From positions 62,001 to 126,000 of the forward strand of contig CAWIDG010000001.1 in NCBI GenBank assembly GCA_963834875.1: DNA of 64,000 bases, read 5' to 3'. How positions within the stretch are numbered: position 1 is the stretch's first letter; each line of letters opens with the position of its first letter. Both the position numbers and the translations under genes were made by a program. This document shows positions 61,935-64,000 of the stretch, one piece after another. The notes beneath the pieces are model-generated. The model ran no database searches, was not told where the DNA came from, and saw only the letters and a list, made by a program, of their open reading frames with translations. Source of the DNA: DATAGF01 sp963834875 (lineage in GTDB: Bacteria; Actinomycetota; Thermoleophilia; Miltoncostaeales; Miltoncostaeaceae).

Positions 61935-62078
61935 GCGGCTCCTCCTGGTGGCGGACGGCGAGCCCGTCCGGTCACCCGCGACGCTACGGCCGCGCGTTCC
62001 CCCCGCCATCGGGCGAACGCCCCATTTCGCCGCGGGCGTCGCCCCGGCGCCGGCTCCGGGGACGGCGGGGGTGCCGGG

Positions 62079-62084
62079 TATGCT
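62079..62084 (+). promoter_or_regulatory. Possible -10 box of scpA
   Basis: TATGCT lies 12 bases before the scpA ATG. It fits TANNNT and no Shine-Dalgarno is visible. The gap to the start is a little longer than at mraZ or trpS, so a very short leader is possible. Confidence 0.35.
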
Positions 62085-62096
62085 GGCCCCGACCCC

Positions 62097-62810
62097 ATGG
62101 CCGCGCCCGACGCCCTCCAGCAGCCGGTGGAGCTGGACCTCTTCGAGGGGCCGTTCGACCTGCTGCTCACCCTGGTGCTGCGCGACGAGGTCAACCTCCT
62201 GGAGCTGCCGCTGGTCGAGGTCGTGACCGCGGCGCTCGGCGAGCGGGCCCGCGAGCGCTGGGACGTCGAGACCGCGGGCGAGCTGATCGTCCTGCTGGCC
62301 GCCATGACCGAGCTGAAGGCGCGGCGGCTCCTCGGCGAGCCGGTCGACGAGGAGCCCGACCTGGACGCGCTGGAGGCCCGCGAGCGCCTGGCGTCCCGCC
62401 TCATCGCCTACGCGCCCTTCCCGCGGGCCGCGGCCTGGCTGGCCGAGCGCGGGAGGGACTCCGCCGGCCCGCGCTACCGGCGCGTCCCGCTGGTGGGCCC
62501 GGCGCCGCCGCCGCCGAGCGAGGATCCCGAGCGGCTGCGCGCGGCGATGCGGGCGCTCCTCGCCGCCCCGCCCGCGCCGTCCCTGGAGCACCTCACCAGC
62601 CGCGTGAGCGTCCCCGAGGCCATCGGCCGCCTGCAGGCGGCGCTCGCCCGCGCCCGCTCGGTGAGCTTCGACGCCCTCACCGCGGGGGCGGGCCCGTTGG
62701 AGGAGGCCGTGACCCTGATCGCGACGCTCGAGCTGGCGCGGCGCGGCGACGTCACGATCGCCCAGGCCGAGCCCTTCGGCGACATCGCGATCACCGGGAG
62801 CCGGCGGTGA
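62097..62810 (+). CDS. scpA: Segregation and condensation protein ScpA
   Basis: A 237-residue kleisin that bridges the SMC heads. The N-terminal block VELDLFEGPFDLLLTLVLRD, LPLVEVVTAALGE, ETAGELIVLLAAMTELKARR and the C-terminal winged helix (LEEAVTLIATLELARRGDVT, IAQAEPFGDIAI) are typical. It acts with ScpB in chromosome condensation. The frame is open upstream, but ATG 62097 gives the family N terminus. Its stop overlaps the scpB GTG. Confidence 0.93.
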   Translation: MAAPDALQQPVELDLFEGPFDLLLTLVLRDEVNLLELPLVEVVTAALGERARERWDVETAGELIVLLAAMTELKARRLLGEPVDEEPDLDALEARERLASRLIAYAPFPRAAAWLAERGRDSAGPRYRRVPLVGPAPPPPSEDPERLRAAMRALLAAPPAPSLEHLTSRVSVPEAIGRLQAALARARSVSFDALTAGAGPLEEAVTLIATLELARRGDVTIAQAEPFGDIAITGSRR

Positions 62811-63406
62811 CCGGGCTGGCGCGCCAGATCGAGGCCCTGCTGTTCCTGAGCCCCGAGCCGCTGTCCCTGGTGGCGCTCTGCGACCTCACCGAGGAGCCCC
62901 CGGGCCGCGTGCAGGGGGCAGTGGCCGAGCTCTCCGAGCGCCACGGCCCCGAGGGCGGCCTCGAGGTCGCCGAGGTGGCGGGCGGCTTCGCCCTGCGCAC
63001 CCGGGCCGACCTCGCCGAGGTCTGCGACCGCCTGCGCGAGCGCCCGCCGGAGGACCGCATCACCCCGGCCGGCCTCGAGACGCTCGCCGTCGTGGCGTAC
63101 CTGGAGCCGATCAGCCGGCCCCAGATCAGCCGCCTGCGCGGCGTCGCGGCCGACTCGACGGTGGCGTCGCTCGTCGAGCGCGGGCTGCTGGAGGAGGCCG
63201 GCCGGCCGTCCGAGGGCGGGGCGATGCGGTACCGCACCACCCGCCTGTTCCAGACGCGGTTCAACCTGCGCGGGCCCGGCGACGTCCCGCCGCTCGAGCG
63301 CTTCGAGCTCAGCGGGCCCGAGGCCGAGCGGGTGCGGCGGCAGCTGGTCGAGGCGGGGCACCTCGCGGACGACGCGGGGGCCGGCGCGGGCGGCGATGGC
63401 GAGTGA
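62807..63406 (+). CDS. scpB: Segregation and condensation protein ScpB
   Basis: A 199-residue double winged-helix protein: LARQIEALLFLSPEPLSLVA, EVAEVAGGFALRTRADLAEV, TPAGLETLAVVAYLEPISRP, QISRLRGVAADSTVASLVER and FQTRFNLRGPGDVPPLERFE. It binds ScpA in the SMC complex. GTG start inside the scpA stop; rluB starts inside its last codons. Confidence 0.93.
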   Translation: MTGLARQIEALLFLSPEPLSLVALCDLTEEPPGRVQGAVAELSERHGPEGGLEVAEVAGGFALRTRADLAEVCDRLRERPPEDRITPAGLETLAVVAYLEPISRPQISRLRGVAADSTVASLVERGLLEEAGRPSEGGAMRYRTTRLFQTRFNLRGPGDVPPLERFELSGPEAERVRRQLVEAGHLADDAGAGAGGDGE

Positions 63407-64000
63407 GCGGATGCGCGTCCACCGGGCGCTCGCCCTCGCCGGCGTCGCGAGCCGCCGCGCGGCCGAGGGGCTGGTCGCGGAGGGGCGGGTGTCGGTCAAC
63501 GGCGAGCCGGCGGCGGTCGGACAGCTCGTCGGCCCCGGCGACCTCCTCGAGGTGGACGGGCGGCCGGTCCGCGACCCCGAGCAGCTGCGCGCCTACCTCC
63601 TGCACAAGCCCGCCGGCGTGGTCTCGACGGCCAGCGATCCGCAGGGGCGGCCGACGGTCCTCGAGGGCCTGCCCCGCGACGTGCGCGTCTACCCGGTCGG
63701 CCGCCTGGACCTCGACACCACGGGGGCCCTCCTGGTCACGAACGACGGCGAGCTGGCGGCGCGCCTGATGCACCCGTCGTCCTCGGCGCCCAAGACCTAC
63801 GAGGCGCTGCTCCAGGGCCGGGTCTCCGCGGCGACGATCCGCCGCCTGCGCCGGGGCGTCGAGCTCGAGGACGGGATGACCGCCCCCGCCCGCGTCCGGG
63901 CCCTGGACCGCCTCGCCCAGGGCGGGACGTGGCTCGAGATCGAGATCACCGAGGGCCGCAACCGGCAGGTGCGCCGGATGGGCGAGGCCGTCGGGCACCG
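63396..64000 (+). CDS. RluB/RsuA-type pseudouridine synthase (cut by window edge)
   Basis: The first 201 codons are present. An S4 RNA-binding domain (MRVHRALALAGVASRRAAEG, EGRVSVNGEPAAVGQLVGPG) leads into the catalytic domain: YLLHKPAGVVSTASDPQGRP, VYPVGRLDLDTTGALLVTND (catalytic Asp in GRLDLDTTG), LMHPSSSAPKTYEALLQGRV and ITEGRNRQVRRMGEAVGH. It would convert a uridine in rRNA, in 23S if it is RluB. ATG 63396 overlaps scpB by 11 bases, giving the usual scpA-scpB-rluB order. Confidence 0.92.
   Translation, partial: MASERMRVHRALALAGVASRRAAEGLVAEGRVSVNGEPAAVGQLVGPGDLLEVDGRPVRDPEQLRAYLLHKPAGVVSTASDPQGRPTVLEGLPRDVRVYPVGRLDLDTTGALLVTNDGELAARLMHPSSSAPKTYEALLQGRVSAATIRRLRRGVELEDGMTAPARVRALDRLAQGGTWLEIEITEGRNRQVRRMGEAVGH

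Overview
The window is about 75 percent GC with almost back-to-back genes, many joined by ATGA or GTGA overlaps. It is a chromosomal segment of a high-GC actinobacterium. The mraZ-rsmH-ftsL-ftsI-murE-murF-mraY-murD-ftsW-murG-murC-murB-ftsQ-ftsZ order without ftsA, a MurE with the meso-diaminopimelate motif DNPR, Tad pilus genes and many basic Ala/Arg-rich tails suggest Thermoleophilia (Solirubrobacterales or Gaiellales). That placement is an inference from gene content.

Layout. 1-7 kb: end of a histidine kinase, a Tad/Flp pilus assembly operon (cpaB-like, tadZ-like, cpaF, tadB, tadC, a pilin-like protein), then an ECF sigma factor with a DUF4349 membrane partner. 7-10 kb (minus): ExeA-like ATPase, small RHH-like protein, two CHAD proteins and a metallophosphoesterase. 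10.0-10.35 kb: a small two-helix membrane protein whose promoter lies under two LexA-like boxes. 10.5-25.9 kb: the division and cell wall cluster, opened by an MraZ operator and closed by ftsZ with its own strong promoter. 26.0-31.8 kb: the complete glycine cleavage system (gcvT, gcvH, gcvPA, gcvPB, lpd). 31.8-40 kb: secreted subtilase, fluoroacetate-dehalogenase-like hydrolase, DinB with a LexA box, VanW/G5 protein, AlkA-like glycosylase, Crp regulator, CPBP protease. 40-41 kb: trpS. 62.1-64 kb: scpA, scpB and a pseudouridine synthase.

Between trpS and scpA lies a ~21 kb accessory region. It has a gasdermin-like N-terminal fragment abutting trpS, a secreted FG-GAP protein followed by a TIR-transmembrane-WD40 protein, an EEP-family nuclease/phosphatase, a Vps62-like protein, a second FG-GAP protein, an IS3 remnant, the 3' half of a tRNA-Val, a cell-wall-hydrolase cassette, a dead aldehyde dehydrogenase, an LSDAT(SLOG)-SLATT gene with a second SLATT gene, a LuxR regulator, small monooxygenase-like proteins, a DUF169 protein and a MerB-like protein. 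A 50-base internal piece of trpS recurs at 59.2 kb. I read this as an eroded island carrying predicted immunity modules and prophage remains.

Two themes cut across the window. (1) Many start codons lie 6-10 bases after a TANNNT -10 box, so leaderless transcription looks common (ExeA-like gene, SOS gene, mraZ, gcvT, trpS, FG-GAP gene, probably murE). (2) Many genes, including the essential murC, carry single-base frame breaks. In core genes these are most likely sequencing or assembly indels. In the island they mix with real decay (nonsense codon, truncations, a 17-base tandem duplication). For frame-broken genes I give the span of the reconstructed gene.
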